Part shown: positions 8,043 through 15,598 of the stretch, in pieces | Position numbering within the stretch: the first letter of the stretch is position 1 | How the letters are laid out: each line of letters opens with the position of its first letter | Source: Actinobacteria bacterium ADurb.Bin346 | Lineage (GTDB): Bacteria; Actinomycetota; Humimicrobiia; Humimicrobiales; Humimicrobiaceae | Assembly: GCA_002068775.1 (NCBI GenBank) | Contig: MWAX01000129.1 | Span: 1-17,889 of the forward strand | Direction: 5' to 3' | DNA length: 17,889 nt | The notes under the pieces: generated by a model | The model's input: only the letters and a program-made list of their open reading frames with translations | What the model was told of the DNA's origin: nothing | Database searches by the model: none | Made by a program: the position numbers and the translations under genes

Positions 8043-8109
8043 TCTAACTCATCTCCGGATAAATGATTGGTTTACTGTCCATGGAAATCTGAAATATAGT
8101 ACATAAATT

Positions 8110-8127
8110 TAACCTGCTGAACGGTTA
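8110..8127 (-). repeat. Small inverted repeat in the nitroreductase leader
   Basis: TAACC (8110-8114) and GGTTA (8123-8127) are perfectly complementary around an eight-base loop. They would lie about 23-40 bases into the predicted leader RNA. This may be a leader hairpin or a second operator; there is no match to a known riboswitch. Confidence 0.35.
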
Positions 8128-8156
8128 CATTTTTACATAATTTCTTTCCGGGTAAT

Positions 8157-8187
8157 ATTATAAACATAATGGCTGACATGATGTCAA
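8157..8187 (-). promoter_or_regulatory. sigma70-like promoter of the nitroreductase operon
   Basis: On the minus strand a consensus TTGACA (8187-8182) and consensus TATAAT (8162-8157) are 19 bases apart; an alternative -10, TTTATA, gives 17. Transcription would start near 8150, leaving a leader of about 107 bases before ATG 8042. It lies just downstream of the pabC stop (8209), separating the pab operon from the nitroreductase operon. Confidence 0.6.
8174..8186. promoter_or_regulatory. 13-base perfect palindrome over the -35 box (candidate operator)
   Basis: TGACAT-G-ATGTCA is a perfect palindrome with a one-base centre. It overlaps five bases of the TTGACA box, a position where a dimeric repressor would block RNA polymerase. 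The regulator is not identifiable from the window, which contains no obvious DNA-binding protein. Confidence 0.5.
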
Positions 8188-8208
8188 ATCAGAAAAACGC
8201 GCTAAGCT

Positions 8209-9090
8209 TCAGGCATGCTGATTTAAAGTGTCTTCCTCATACAGCCCTGATATGAAAGATGTCATAATACCTGGAATTTTTATTCTCTCTAAAATATGAG
8301 TATCTATTTTTGAAACAGGCATTATTCCCATAACAGAGCTTGTAAGAAAAACTTCATCTGCTTCCAGCAGGTTATAATAATGCAAACGTCTCTGGCTGCA
8401 GGCGATACCATGCTTTTTACACAAATCAATTACTGCTTTTCTTGTAATGCCCGGCAAAATATCCATATTTTCCGGGGTTGTAAACAGCATATCTCCCTTC
8501 ACGGTAAAAATATTTGATGATGCGCCTTCAAGCACTATCCTGTCTCTGGTCAAGAACAGAGCTTCCTGTGACTGATTCGCGTATGCTTCATTTTTGGCAT
8601 AAATATTATCAAAATAGTTTAACAATTTGTGCCTGTGTATCTCATTACCGAGAGCATGCCTTTTTATTGAGCTTGAGTAAACAGCAACTCCATGTTTATA
8701 AAAATCTTCAGGATATGGGACCAGCAGCATCGCAATAATTATAAGATTTGGCCTGACCGCATCACTGAAGCTGAACCTGTTTTCATATCTGTTCCTGGTA
8801 ACTATGATTTTTATATAAATTTTGCTGTCTTCAAGATTATTTACCTTAATGAGCCCTGATACTGCTTTTTTTACGTCTTCTCTGTTAAATCCCGGATTAT
8901 ACCTGAGCGCACGCATTGAACCGAACAGACGCTCAAGGTGGAGGTCAAGATAAAATAAACTGCCTTTACAGCCTCTTAAAGTCTCAAAAAGTCCATCTCC
9001 GTATAAAAATCCCGCATCATAAACAGACACGGATGCTTTCAGGCTGTCATAGTGCTTTCCATTAATATAAACATACTGACTCATGGTCAT
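8209..9090 (-). CDS. pabC: Aminodeoxychorismate lyase (class IV aminotransferase fold)
   Basis: PLP enzyme that splits 4-amino-4-deoxychorismate into p-aminobenzoate and pyruvate, the last step of pABA synthesis for folate. Fold-type IV features: VYDAGFLYGDGLFETLRG (23-40), the PLP lysine in HRHKLLNY (Lys155), LEGASSNIF (187-195), DILPGITRKAVIDLC in the next block, and ADEVFLTSSVMGIMPV near the end. Length (293 aa) is normal. Branched-chain or D-amino-acid aminotransferases share these motifs, but the position 15 bases after pabB makes PabC the best call. ATG 9090 is preferred; a second ATG two codons inside is possible, and neither has a good Shine-Dalgarno sequence. Confidence 0.85.
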   Translation of the reverse strand: MTMSQYVYINGKHYDSLKASVSVYDAGFLYGDGLFETLRGCKGSLFYLDLHLERLFGSMRALRYNPGFNREDVKKAVSGLIKVNNLEDSKIYIKIIVTRNRYENRFSFSDAVRPNLIIIAMLLVPYPEDFYKHGVAVYSSSIKRHALGNEIHRHKLLNYFDNIYAKNEAYANQSQEALFLTRDRIVLEGASSNIFTVKGDMLFTTPENMDILPGITRKAVIDLCKKHGIACSQRRLHYYNLLEADEVFLTSSVMGIMPVSKIDTHILERIKIPGIMTSFISGLYEEDTLNQHA

Positions 9091-9105
9091 TATATTACAT
9101 GTTTT

Positions 9106-10689
9106 TTAAATAAAATCTATTATGCTTCTTGTGAAAAACTCGAGGGTCTCTTTCAGTGCCAGACCTTTGTCAAGTGTTTCCTGGTATTCACTCTCAGGAT
9201 CAGAATCTTCAACAATGCCGCCGCCGACATTATAATAAAACTGCCCATCTTTAATTATAAAGGTCCTTATCACTATATTAAGATCCATTGAGCCGTCTGT
9301 TCCGATATAACCAATGGAACCCGTATAGATATTTCTTGCTGTATTTTCAAGTTCATCTATTATTTCCATGGCTCTTATTTTTGGAGCCCCTGTAATAGAG
9401 CCCCCGGGAAAAGTGGCTTTCAGGATGTCAATTACATCATGACCCTTCCTTACCTGCCCTGCTATAGTGGAAACAAGATGAAGGACTTTTTCATATTTTT
9501 CGACAACTGCATGCTCCTTTACTGACACAGTCCCGTAGCGGCAGAATCTTCCAAGATCATTGCGCTCAAGGTCCACAATCATATTAAGCTCTGCCCTGTC
9601 TTTAATACTTTTTGACAGCTCAATAGCATTTTTCTTATCTTCTGCCCTGCTTTTTCCTCTCGGCTTTGTGCCTTTGATGGGCCTTGTCTGAATTGTCCTG
9701 CCATTTAGCAGAAGGAATCTTTCCGGAGAAGAGCTGCCAATATGAAGTCCTGGAAAACCGATAAAAGCGGAAAAAGGTGCGGGGTTTTTTATCCTTAATA
9801 TATAATACAGATCCCATGGATCGACTCTTAGCCTGCATTTAAAGCGTTGAGTCATGTTAACCTGGTAAATTTCTCCATCGTGTATATATTTTTTTGCCTT
9901 TCTGACAGCTTCAAGATAATCGGACTTTGACAAATTTGATTCAAGGTTAAATTTAACTGCCGGTTTTGTCCTGTATTTATTTTCTATATGGTTTTTTATT
10001 TTTTTTGGATTTTTAAGAACAAGAGACTTTAAGTTTTTCGCTGCTGCCCGGCTTTCATGAATTGCCCGCTTTATAATTTCTTCGGGAACATTGCTTTTAT
10101 AACCATTCTTTGTGTTGTGCATATTAATAAAATATAATTTACCTGTCTTATGGCAGAATGCGACAAGCTTTGTGTAAAATGCCAGGTAATAAACAGGAAT
10201 ATCAATATCGCGGATTGCTTTTGCAGGCAGTTTCTCCATGAAATCCTTTAAATCATAAGAAAAATAACCCATAAATCCCCCGGTGAACTTCGGTATGGCG
10301 GCACTTCTGCCTCTAATTGGAGATGCCTTGTAAGCAAAAGAACTATGGAGGGAATCATTCTTTAATTTTTCTATCAGGTATTTTTCATTTTTAACATTAA
10401 TATTTTCAGTAAAGACTTTGCGAAGAAAGCTTAAGGGGTCACTTTCTTCATTAAGTACGGAATCTTTTTTGAAGCCGGATACTTTTATAAGCCTGTTTTT
10501 AGACCCCTGGTGAAACACTGCAAAATCCGGTTCCCACGCCAGATATGAAAAACCGGAATATTTATTCGGAACAAGGCTGCTGTCCAGGAAGCAAATATAC
10601 TCATATTCTTTTGAGGCTGCCAGGCTGTAAAACAAGTCCTGTATGGAGCAGTTTAAATTTATTTCATTAATAATTATTACCGGTACCAT
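9106..10689 (-). CDS. pabB: Aminodeoxychorismate synthase component I
   Basis: Chorismate-binding enzyme that, with PabA-supplied ammonia, forms 4-amino-4-deoxychorismate. An N-terminal region (to about 240) with a conserved FTGGFMGYFSYDL (135-147) precedes the chorismate-binding domain (about 255-515). That domain shows YLEAVRKAKKYIHDGEIYQVN (258-278), RPIKGTKPRG (336-345), ELNMIVDLERNDLG (367-380), FPGGSITGAPKIRAMEIID (427-445) and YNVGGGIVEDSDPESEYQET (486-505). The lysine in PIKGT (Lys339) separates PabB from TrpE, which has PIAGT; this residue forms the covalent intermediate in PabB. Length (527 aa) is slightly long, from a linker at about 200-250 rich in Lys and Asn. It starts 16 bases after the pabA stop, within the pabA-pabB-pabC operon. 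Confidence 0.93.
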   Translation of the reverse strand: MVPVIIINEINLNCSIQDLFYSLAASKEYEYICFLDSSLVPNKYSGFSYLAWEPDFAVFHQGSKNRLIKVSGFKKDSVLNEESDPLSFLRKVFTENINVKNEKYLIEKLKNDSLHSSFAYKASPIRGRSAAIPKFTGGFMGYFSYDLKDFMEKLPAKAIRDIDIPVYYLAFYTKLVAFCHKTGKLYFINMHNTKNGYKSNVPEEIIKRAIHESRAAAKNLKSLVLKNPKKIKNHIENKYRTKPAVKFNLESNLSKSDYLEAVRKAKKYIHDGEIYQVNMTQRFKCRLRVDPWDLYYILRIKNPAPFSAFIGFPGLHIGSSSPERFLLLNGRTIQTRPIKGTKPRGKSRAEDKKNAIELSKSIKDRAELNMIVDLERNDLGRFCRYGTVSVKEHAVVEKYEKVLHLVSTIAGQVRKGHDVIDILKATFPGGSITGAPKIRAMEIIDELENTARNIYTGSIGYIGTDGSMDLNIVIRTFIIKDGQFYYNVGGGIVEDSDPESEYQETLDKGLALKETLEFFTRSIIDFI

Positions 10690-10705
10690 ATTTGCCGCTG
10701 TAAAT

Positions 10706-11305
10706 TTATTTGTCTGTGAAATTACGCAGAATCTGAAATCCGCATTTTGTTAAAAACGATTCCGGATGGAACTGCACGCCTTCAATCTTGTGTTTTTTGT
10801 GCCTGATACCCATTATTATACCATCTTCGGTCCAGGCAGAAATCTCAAAATCATCCGGTAAGCTGTCCCTTTCAATTATAAGTGAATGATATCTTGCAGC
10901 TTCAAAAGGGTTATTTACTCCACTGAAGATTGTTTTTCCGTCGTGGTATATCATAGATGTCTTTCCATGGAAAACTATTCCTGAATTGACTATTGCAGCT
11001 CCGAATGCCCGGCCTATGCACTGATGCCCAAGGCAGACTCCCAGTATCGGAATTCTGCTGTAAAAGCTTTCAACTGCCCTGCATGAAATGCCTGCATTTT
11101 CAGGCCTTCCGGGTCCCGGTGATATCACGATCTGCTGAGGTGCCATATCTTCAATATCTTTTATGCTTATTTTGTCATTGCGCCTGACTTTAATATTCTC
11201 GCCAAGCATGCCGAGATACTGCACAAGGTTAAAGGTGAAGGAATCATAATTGTCTATCATCAGTATATCTATTTTTTCTGTTTCTTTTTCTGCTTTTTTT
11301 TTCAT
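10706..11305 (-). CDS. pabA: Aminodeoxychorismate synthase component II (glutamine amidotransferase)
   Basis: Class I glutamine amidotransferase supplying ammonia to PabB. Visible are IDNYDSFTFNLVQYL (17-31), ISPGPGRPENAG (61-72), the nucleophile elbow GVCLGHQCIG with Cys91, and GVQFHPESFLT with His180 and Glu182 completing the triad. The 199-aa length is standard. In some bacteria one protein of this family serves both PabB and TrpE, so a dual role is possible; no trp gene lies in the window. A charged Lys/Glu leader (residues 1-11) precedes the domain. First gene of the pab operon. A TATAAT at 11317-11312 lies only six bases before the ATG, and no Shine-Dalgarno sequence is visible. Confidence 0.92.
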   Translation of the reverse strand: MKKKAEKETEKIDILMIDNYDSFTFNLVQYLGMLGENIKVRRNDKISIKDIEDMAPQQIVISPGPGRPENAGISCRAVESFYSRIPILGVCLGHQCIGRAFGAAIVNSGIVFHGKTSMIYHDGKTIFSGVNNPFEAARYHSLIIERDSLPDDFEISAWTEDGIIMGIRHKKHKIEGVQFHPESFLTKCGFQILRNFTDK

Positions 11306-11360
11306 GCCTTTATTATATAATCAATTGATATTTCAAATAAAATAATTCATTTTATTTTCT
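11306..11360. promoter_or_regulatory. Shared divergent promoter region of pabA and the ABC exporter
   Basis: Only 55 AT-rich bases separate the two divergent starts, so both promoters must overlap here or lie inside coding sequence. For pabA, TATAAT (11317-11312, minus strand) would place transcription start at or next to the ATG, suggesting a leaderless message; no good -35 is seen at normal spacing. A perfect 10-base palindrome ATCAATTGAT (11320-11329) sits midway and could bind a shared regulator. TTGATA (11325-11330) is a possible -35 for the exporter. Neither gene has a Shine-Dalgarno sequence. Confidence 0.4.
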
Positions 11361-12272
11361 ATGATAAGGGTCGAAAATCTGACTAAAAAATTTGCAGGCA
11401 TAACTGCTGTTGATGACATATCCTTCAAAGTGGATGAAGGCTGCATATTTGGATTTTTAGGTCCAAATGGCGCTGGCAAGACAACGACAATAAGGATGCT
11501 TGCAACACTCATAAAACCAACTGAAGGGTCAATTTTTGTAAATGGCAGGACTCCTTCAAAAGATGGCGAGTATATCAGGTCGATTATTGGAATCCTTACT
11601 GAAACTCCGGGAATGTATGAAAAAATCTCTGCGTGTGCAAATCTTGATTATTTCAGCAGTTTTTATGGCATTGAAGAAATAAGGCGTAAACAAAACATTG
11701 AAAAATTCTTAAAGTTATTTGGATTGTGGGACAGGAGAAATGACCTGGTCAGCACATATTCAAAAGGCATGAAGCAAAAACTTGCACTTGCAAGAGCCCT
11801 GATACATGAGCCTAAAATACTCTTTCTTGATGAGCCAACAGCAGCTCTTGACCCTGAGAGTGCATTCATGGTCAGGTCTTTCATTGAACAGCTGAAAAAT
11901 GATAAGACAACAGTGTTTTTATGCACCCACAACCTTGAAGAAGCTTCGAGCCTCTCTGATGTTGTGTGCATAATTAAAAACAGGATAATTAAAATCGCGA
12001 CACTTGAAGAACTTCAAAAAAACAAAAAGGGCAGCAACACGGAAGTTATTATGGCACAGGATGCTTCCCTGTTTGAGCAGGTTGTTAAAGACACGGGACT
12101 TGCTTCAAATATTGCAGTTGAAAATAACAGACTTGCTTTTTCTATTGAAAGCCCTGAGAAAAGCAATCCTCTTATTATTAAGAAACTGGTAAACAGCGGT
12201 GCAGAAATAATTTATATAAATGAATTAAAAGCAAGCCTTGAAGAGATATACCTGGATCTTATTAAAAGTTAA
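11361..12272 (+). CDS. ABC transporter ATP-binding protein (NatA/CcmA-like)
   Basis: ATPase subunit of an ABC-2-type exporter. Walker A GPNGAGKTT (34-42), signature YSKGMKQKLALARAL (133-147), Walker B ILFLDEPTAALDPE (153-166) and the switch His190 in LCTHNLEEA are all present. The segment ETPGMYEKIS (81-90) fits the Q-loop region of the NatA-like subgroup. Residues from about 220 form the C-terminal extension usual in these exporters. Length is 303 aa. The permease gene starts two bases after its stop, so the two are translated together. The substrate is unknown; relatives export sodium, drugs, lantibiotics or lipids. No Shine-Dalgarno sequence precedes ATG 11361, but the protein begins exactly as its relatives do. 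Confidence 0.93.
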   Translation: MIRVENLTKKFAGITAVDDISFKVDEGCIFGFLGPNGAGKTTTIRMLATLIKPTEGSIFVNGRTPSKDGEYIRSIIGILTETPGMYEKISACANLDYFSSFYGIEEIRRKQNIEKFLKLFGLWDRRNDLVSTYSKGMKQKLALARALIHEPKILFLDEPTAALDPESAFMVRSFIEQLKNDKTTVFLCTHNLEEASSLSDVVCIIKNRIIKIATLEELQKNKKGSNTEVIMAQDASLFEQVVKDTGLASNIAVENNRLAFSIESPEKSNPLIIKKLVNSGAEIIYINELKASLEEIYLDLIKS

Positions 12273-12274
12273 AA

Positions 12275-13063
12275 ATGAAAAACTCAATCAAAATTTTTAA
12301 AAAAGAGATAAAAGAGGTCATTAAGAATAGGAGTATCTGGCTGCCAATACTGGCTATAAGCATCATGTTTTCAGTGATTTTTCCTGCGGGTCTTACCATG
12401 TCTACCGACTCTTTTTTAAAGGACCCCGATACTACAAATTTTATCGCAAAGGTTCTCCAGAATACAGGAAATGTCGAGGCGGCTTTTCTGCAGTTTATTA
12501 TAAAACAGTTTATGATATTTTTACTTTTAATCCCTGCAATGCTTCCCAGCCTTATAGCTCCTGCGTCTATAGTTCTCGAAAAAGAAAGCAGCACTCTTGA
12601 ACCACTGATTGCCACACCCATAAAGACAGGCGAACTTTTAATGGGGAAGACCCTTACAAGCATGGTGCCCTCATTTGCAATCTCTTTTATAAACTTTGTG
12701 CTGATCACTGTTATCGTAGACACGCTTGCTTACATCAGGTTTGGATTAGTACCGCTTCCAACACTCGAATGGTTTATAGTCACTTTTATTCTAAGCCCAA
12801 TATTATCTTTCATAATAACCATGGCAAGCATCATAATCTCATCAAAATCCACTGATATAAGGTCTGCACAGGGAATTGGTGCAGTTGTCATTTTCCCCAT
12901 ATATGCAGTGATAGGCATGCAGCTTGCCGGATTATTCCTGCTGAATATAAAATACCTGCTGGCAGGTTGCCTGGTGCTCCTTGTTGTATGTCCGCTGGTT
13001 TTAAAACTGGCAATTCGTGTATTTGACCGCGAGAACATACTTACCAAATGGAAAATGAAATAA
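12275..13063 (+). CDS. ABC-2 type transporter permease
   Basis: Membrane partner of the preceding ATPase. Hydrophobic segments occur at about 21-40, 73-100, 130-157, 165-190, 200-222 and 226-247, consistent with six transmembrane helices. The cytoplasmic LEKESSTLEPLIATPIKTGE region (101-120), followed by LLMGKTL, is the characteristic ABC-2 motif of NatB-like permeases, and the C-terminal AIRVFDRENILTKWK is also typical. At 262 aa it is shorter than classical NatB because the extracellular loop (about 41-70) is small. The first about 20 residues are basic, fitting a cytoplasmic N-terminus. It ends 27 bases from the convergent ytxH-like gene, with no convincing terminator between. Confidence 0.88.
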   Translation: MKNSIKIFKKEIKEVIKNRSIWLPILAISIMFSVIFPAGLTMSTDSFLKDPDTTNFIAKVLQNTGNVEAAFLQFIIKQFMIFLLLIPAMLPSLIAPASIVLEKESSTLEPLIATPIKTGELLMGKTLTSMVPSFAISFINFVLITVIVDTLAYIRFGLVPLPTLEWFIVTFILSPILSFIITMASIIISSKSTDIRSAQGIGAVVIFPIYAVIGMQLAGLFLLNIKYLLAGCLVLLVVCPLVLKLAIRVFDRENILTKWKMK

Positions 13064-13090
13064 GACTTTCTCTTGTGAGCCTGCTAAATA

Positions 13091-13420
13091 CTACTGAGCT
13101 TCAATGTCTTTCTTCTCAAGAATCACTTTTTTAATGATTTCTATTTCACGCTGTGTAAAATCCCTGGCTTTTTTATAATTTTCAATTACATTATTTACCA
13201 GCTCAGTGTATTTTTCTTTTGTAATATTTTTAATTTTTTTTGCCTGTTCTTCAGTGTTCTCACTTATCTCAACAATGGCTTTCTTTATTTCAGCTCTCAT
13301 TTCCTTTCCAGTCCTCGGAGTGAGGAGTAGAGCTGTGACGGCGCCTGCAACTGCACCAGCTATAAATCCTATAAAAGCATACTTAAATGCGCTGCAGCTG
13401 TTTGATGATTCACTGCACAT
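13091..13420 (-). CDS. YtxH-domain membrane-anchored coiled-coil protein
   Basis: Small YtxH-family (general-stress-like) protein, 109 aa. One transmembrane segment, YAFIGFIAGAVAGAVTALLL (about 14-33), is followed by the family motif LTPRTGKEMRAEI and a charged Lys/Glu helix to the end that should form a coiled coil in the cytoplasm. Molecular function is not established for the family. An ATG 15 bases further upstream (13435) is in frame, but that stretch contains the AAAGGAGAG ribosome-binding site for ATG 13420, so the shorter start is chosen. It is transcribed divergently from the alpha/beta hydrolase, and an extended -10 element lies 126 bases upstream. Confidence 0.85.
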   Translation of the reverse strand: MCSESSNSCSAFKYAFIGFIAGAVAGAVTALLLTPRTGKEMRAEIKKAIVEISENTEEQAKKIKNITKEKYTELVNNVIENYKKARDFTQREIEIIKKVILEKKDIEAQ

Positions 13421-13423
13421 ATT

Positions 13424-13432
13424 CTCTCCTTT
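13424..13432 (-). promoter_or_regulatory. Strong ribosome-binding site deciding the ytxH start
   Basis: AAAGGAGAG on the minus strand, with GGAG five bases before ATG 13420. It lies inside the reading frame that would begin at 13435, which argues against that longer start. Confidence 0.8.
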
Positions 13433-13476
13433 CATAGATATTCAATAGAAAAACAATTTCTGGTATTATTTATGAA

Positions 13477-13541
13477 CCTGCATGAAAGCATCCGCTTACA
13501 GTTAAACAATGCAGGACATGGTTACCAGCTATACTTGTAAC
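13477..13541. repeat. Cluster of nested inverted repeats between ytxH and the hydrolase
   Basis: CCTGCAT (13477-13483) pairs perfectly with ATGCAGG (13509-13515) and encloses a small AAGC-ATCC-GCTT hairpin (13486-13497). A separate GTTAC (13521-13525) / GTAAC (13537-13541) repeat follows. The block lies in the divergent 181-base gap and would fall in the ytxH leader RNA if transcription starts near 13539. It may be operators or a structured leader; no known riboswitch class is recognised. Confidence 0.5.
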
Positions 13542-13545
13542 AGTG

Positions 13546-13554
13546 ATTATATCA
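13546..13554 (-). promoter_or_regulatory. Extended -10 promoter element for ytxH
   Basis: On the minus strand the sequence reads CTGATATAAT, a perfect TGnTATAAT extended -10. No consensus -35 is found, as is usual for this promoter type. The predicted start near 13539 gives a leader of about 119 bases to ATG 13420. Confidence 0.45.
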
Positions 13555-13601
13555 GAAAAATAATAAAAGAAGACAGAGCAAATTAATTACAGGCTTATTA
13601 A

Positions 13602-14615
13602 ATGACAGAACTCTACAGTTATAAAAGCAGTCCGGATATCAGAAAAGAAATATTTGAATCCGATTTTTCAGATACCTTAAATCTTTCCGGGGGACTGCCT
13701 GAAAAATTAAAAAGATCATCAAAACTGTTTACCATCAAATATCCGTCACCCTTCATCACCTCGGTTGAAGAAAATGACACAGTATATTCAGAATTATTCA
13801 TTAACAGCATTAAAAGCTCCGGGCTCATAATTCTTTTGCACGGTTTTTCTTCCAGCCCGACAAAACTTGCAAACTATTACAGATTCATTGATGCAGCTCT
13901 TGAAAATGGATTCAGCTGCGCATTTCTGAATATGCCATACCATCTTAACAGGACACCGGCAAATGAAAAAAGCGGTGAAAGGCTAATTTATTTTGATGAC
14001 GTTCAGACTCTCAAATTTTATCATCAGGCAGTTGTGGATATTCGCAGACTCACAGATATTTTAAAAGAAAATTTTAATTTTAAAAAAATATTTCTCTGCG
14101 GTTTCAGCATGGGCAGCATGCTCTCCATTATAACTACTGCTATCGACAACAGAATAGACAAGGCTGCGCTCATCTTTGGCGGAGGAAACTGGTTTGAAAT
14201 ACACTGGAACAGCATGCTTGCTTACGTACTGAGAGGAAATTGCATCAGGGATGGAATAATAACAAAGGATAAATGCAGAGAAATTTACACAGCATTTCCT
14301 TCATTCCTTAAGGAGTTTAAATCTGCTGATATTAGCTCCATTGGTCTTGAGCATTGCGACAGCATCAGTTTAAGAGATAAAATTGTCAAAAAATGTTTTT
14401 TGTGCGACCCGCTCGCATTTGCCCACCGCCTGGACCGCCATAAGGTGATTATGCTCGGCTCAAGGCTGGACCACTTTTTTTCAAAAAAGTCGCTATTACA
14501 GGTCTGGGAAGAAGCCGGCAGGCCTGAACTCCACTGGTTTTTTGAGCTTCATACCAGCTTTATTCTGAACAATAAACATGCAAGAAAGCTGATATTCGGG
14601 TTTTATCAAAGATAA
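13602..14615 (+). CDS. Alpha/beta hydrolase of unknown substrate
   Basis: Serine hydrolase fold. LIILLHGFSSSP (75-86) forms the strand and oxyanion loop, and IFLCGFSMGSML (163-174) is the nucleophile elbow with Ser169. The likely acid is Asp290 in MLGSRLDHFF and the likely base His317 in FELHTSFIL, both at the right distance. Between the elbow and the acid lies an insertion of about 90 residues (195-280), probably a helical lid. The N-terminal about 70 residues (acidic, with YPSPFITSVEENDTVYSELF) resemble the beta-strand leader seen in prolyl-oligopeptidase-like and acetyl-esterase-like relatives. There is no signal peptide, so it should be cytoplasmic. Its last 10 bases overlap the end of the convergent SDR gene. 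Translation start ATG 13602 has only a weak AGG upstream. Confidence 0.8.
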   Translation: MTELYSYKSSPDIRKEIFESDFSDTLNLSGGLPEKLKRSSKLFTIKYPSPFITSVEENDTVYSELFINSIKSSGLIILLHGFSSSPTKLANYYRFIDAALENGFSCAFLNMPYHLNRTPANEKSGERLIYFDDVQTLKFYHQAVVDIRRLTDILKENFNFKKIFLCGFSMGSMLSIITTAIDNRIDKAALIFGGGNWFEIHWNSMLAYVLRGNCIRDGIITKDKCREIYTAFPSFLKEFKSADISSIGLEHCDSISLRDKIVKKCFLCDPLAFAHRLDRHKVIMLGSRLDHFFSKKSLLQVWEEAGRPELHWFFELHTSFILNNKHARKLIFGFYQR

Positions 14616-15586
14616 TCATTGTCCCTGAACCACTTTATGTTTTCTTCAAGCGTTTGTTTTATTGACCTTGGGTTGTAACCAAGCTGTGCTGAAGCCTTTT
14701 CATGGCTTATAAATGAATTGCTTTTTACAGTTTTGAGCGAAAATATTGTAAAAACAGGTTTGCTGCCGCTCAGTTTATAATAAATCGGTGATACAAACGC
14801 CACAGCCATGGCAAGCCAGTAAGGTAATTTAAGCCCTGGAGCAGGTATGCCGGTAATTGCCTCGAGCTGAAGCATAAGGTCAGCAATTGTCAGCCTGTGT
14901 CCGGAAAGAATGTATGATTCCCCAGGCTTTCCTTTTTCAGCAGCAAGAACATGCCCTGCAGCGACATCGCGGACATCTACAAAATCATATGCTCCGTCTA
15001 TAATGATTTTCTGCCGCCTGTTGCAGTAATCAATAAACATCGAACCAAGGTTTGATACTTTAAAATCATAAGGGCCAATAATTGCAGTTGGGCATAGAAT
15101 AACCGCATCAAGCCCTTTTTTTACAGCTTCTGCTACATATAGGCTCGCCTGAGCTTTTGTCCGGTTATACAGCCCCATGGGATTTTTTACATCAAAAGAA
15201 AGCGACTCATCTATTATTTCACCTTTATTATTTTCTCTGAAAGCATGTATTGAACTCGTATAAATAAGTCTTTTCACTCCGCATTCAAGGCATGCATTTA
15301 TGACATTTTCAGTCCCTTTAAGGTTGATTTCCCGGAGTCTTTTATTTGATCCTGGCATTATTGATACTTCTGAAGCAAGATGATACACATTTTCAGCGCC
15401 TTTAAAAGCTGATATAAGGGAAGCATAATCCAGCACATCCCCGTAGACAATCTCAATATCACATCCATTAATGCATGATATTTTTGATGTGGTCCTTACA
15501 AGTGCTCTTACATCCCTGCCTCTTAGATTCAGCTCCCTTACAAGGGCATTGCCAAGAAGACCTGTGGCTCCTGTTACTGCGTCCAT
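14606..15586 (-). CDS. Extended SDR: NAD(P)-dependent epimerase/dehydratase/reductase
   Basis: Rossmann-fold extended short-chain dehydrogenase, closest by eye to the dihydroflavonol-4-reductase / HpnA-like group. VTGATGLLG (4-12) is the nucleotide-binding glycine motif. Arg31 after the second strand (ALVR) suggests NADP. GDVLD (49-53), YHLAS (68-72), TSS (110-112), active-site Tyr140 and Lys144 in YNRTK, and DFVDVRDVA (201-209) are all in place. A hydrophobic stretch about 255-275 (LPYWLAMAVAFVSPIYY) is common in this group and may contact a lipid-like substrate. The start is 12 bases after the toroid gene stop and in the same reading frame. The N-terminus is one or two residues shorter than usual, so an upstream ATT (15595) start cannot be excluded. 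Substrate unknown. Confidence 0.85.
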   Translation of the reverse strand: MDAVTGATGLLGNALVRELNLRGRDVRALVRTTSKISCINGCDIEIVYGDVLDYASLISAFKGAENVYHLASEVSIMPGSNKRLREINLKGTENVINACLECGVKRLIYTSSIHAFRENNKGEIIDESLSFDVKNPMGLYNRTKAQASLYVAEAVKKGLDAVILCPTAIIGPYDFKVSNLGSMFIDYCNRRQKIIIDGAYDFVDVRDVAAGHVLAAEKGKPGESYILSGHRLTIADLMLQLEAITGIPAPGLKLPYWLAMAVAFVSPIYYKLSGSKPVFTIFSLKTVKSNSFISHEKASAQLGYNPRSIKQTLEENIKWFRDNDYL

Positions 15587-15598
15587 AGCTTTAATCGT

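Noticed and set aside
9106..11305. Anthranilate synthase (TrpE/TrpG) as the identity of the two chorismate genes
   Set aside because: The large subunit has PIKGT with Lys339, the PabB form, rather than PIAGT, and a PabC-like lyase follows directly; no trp genes are present.
13472..13540. 22-codon small ORF upstream of the hydrolase
   Set aside because: No ribosome-binding site, and its sequence is dominated by the inverted repeats; coding evidence is insufficient.
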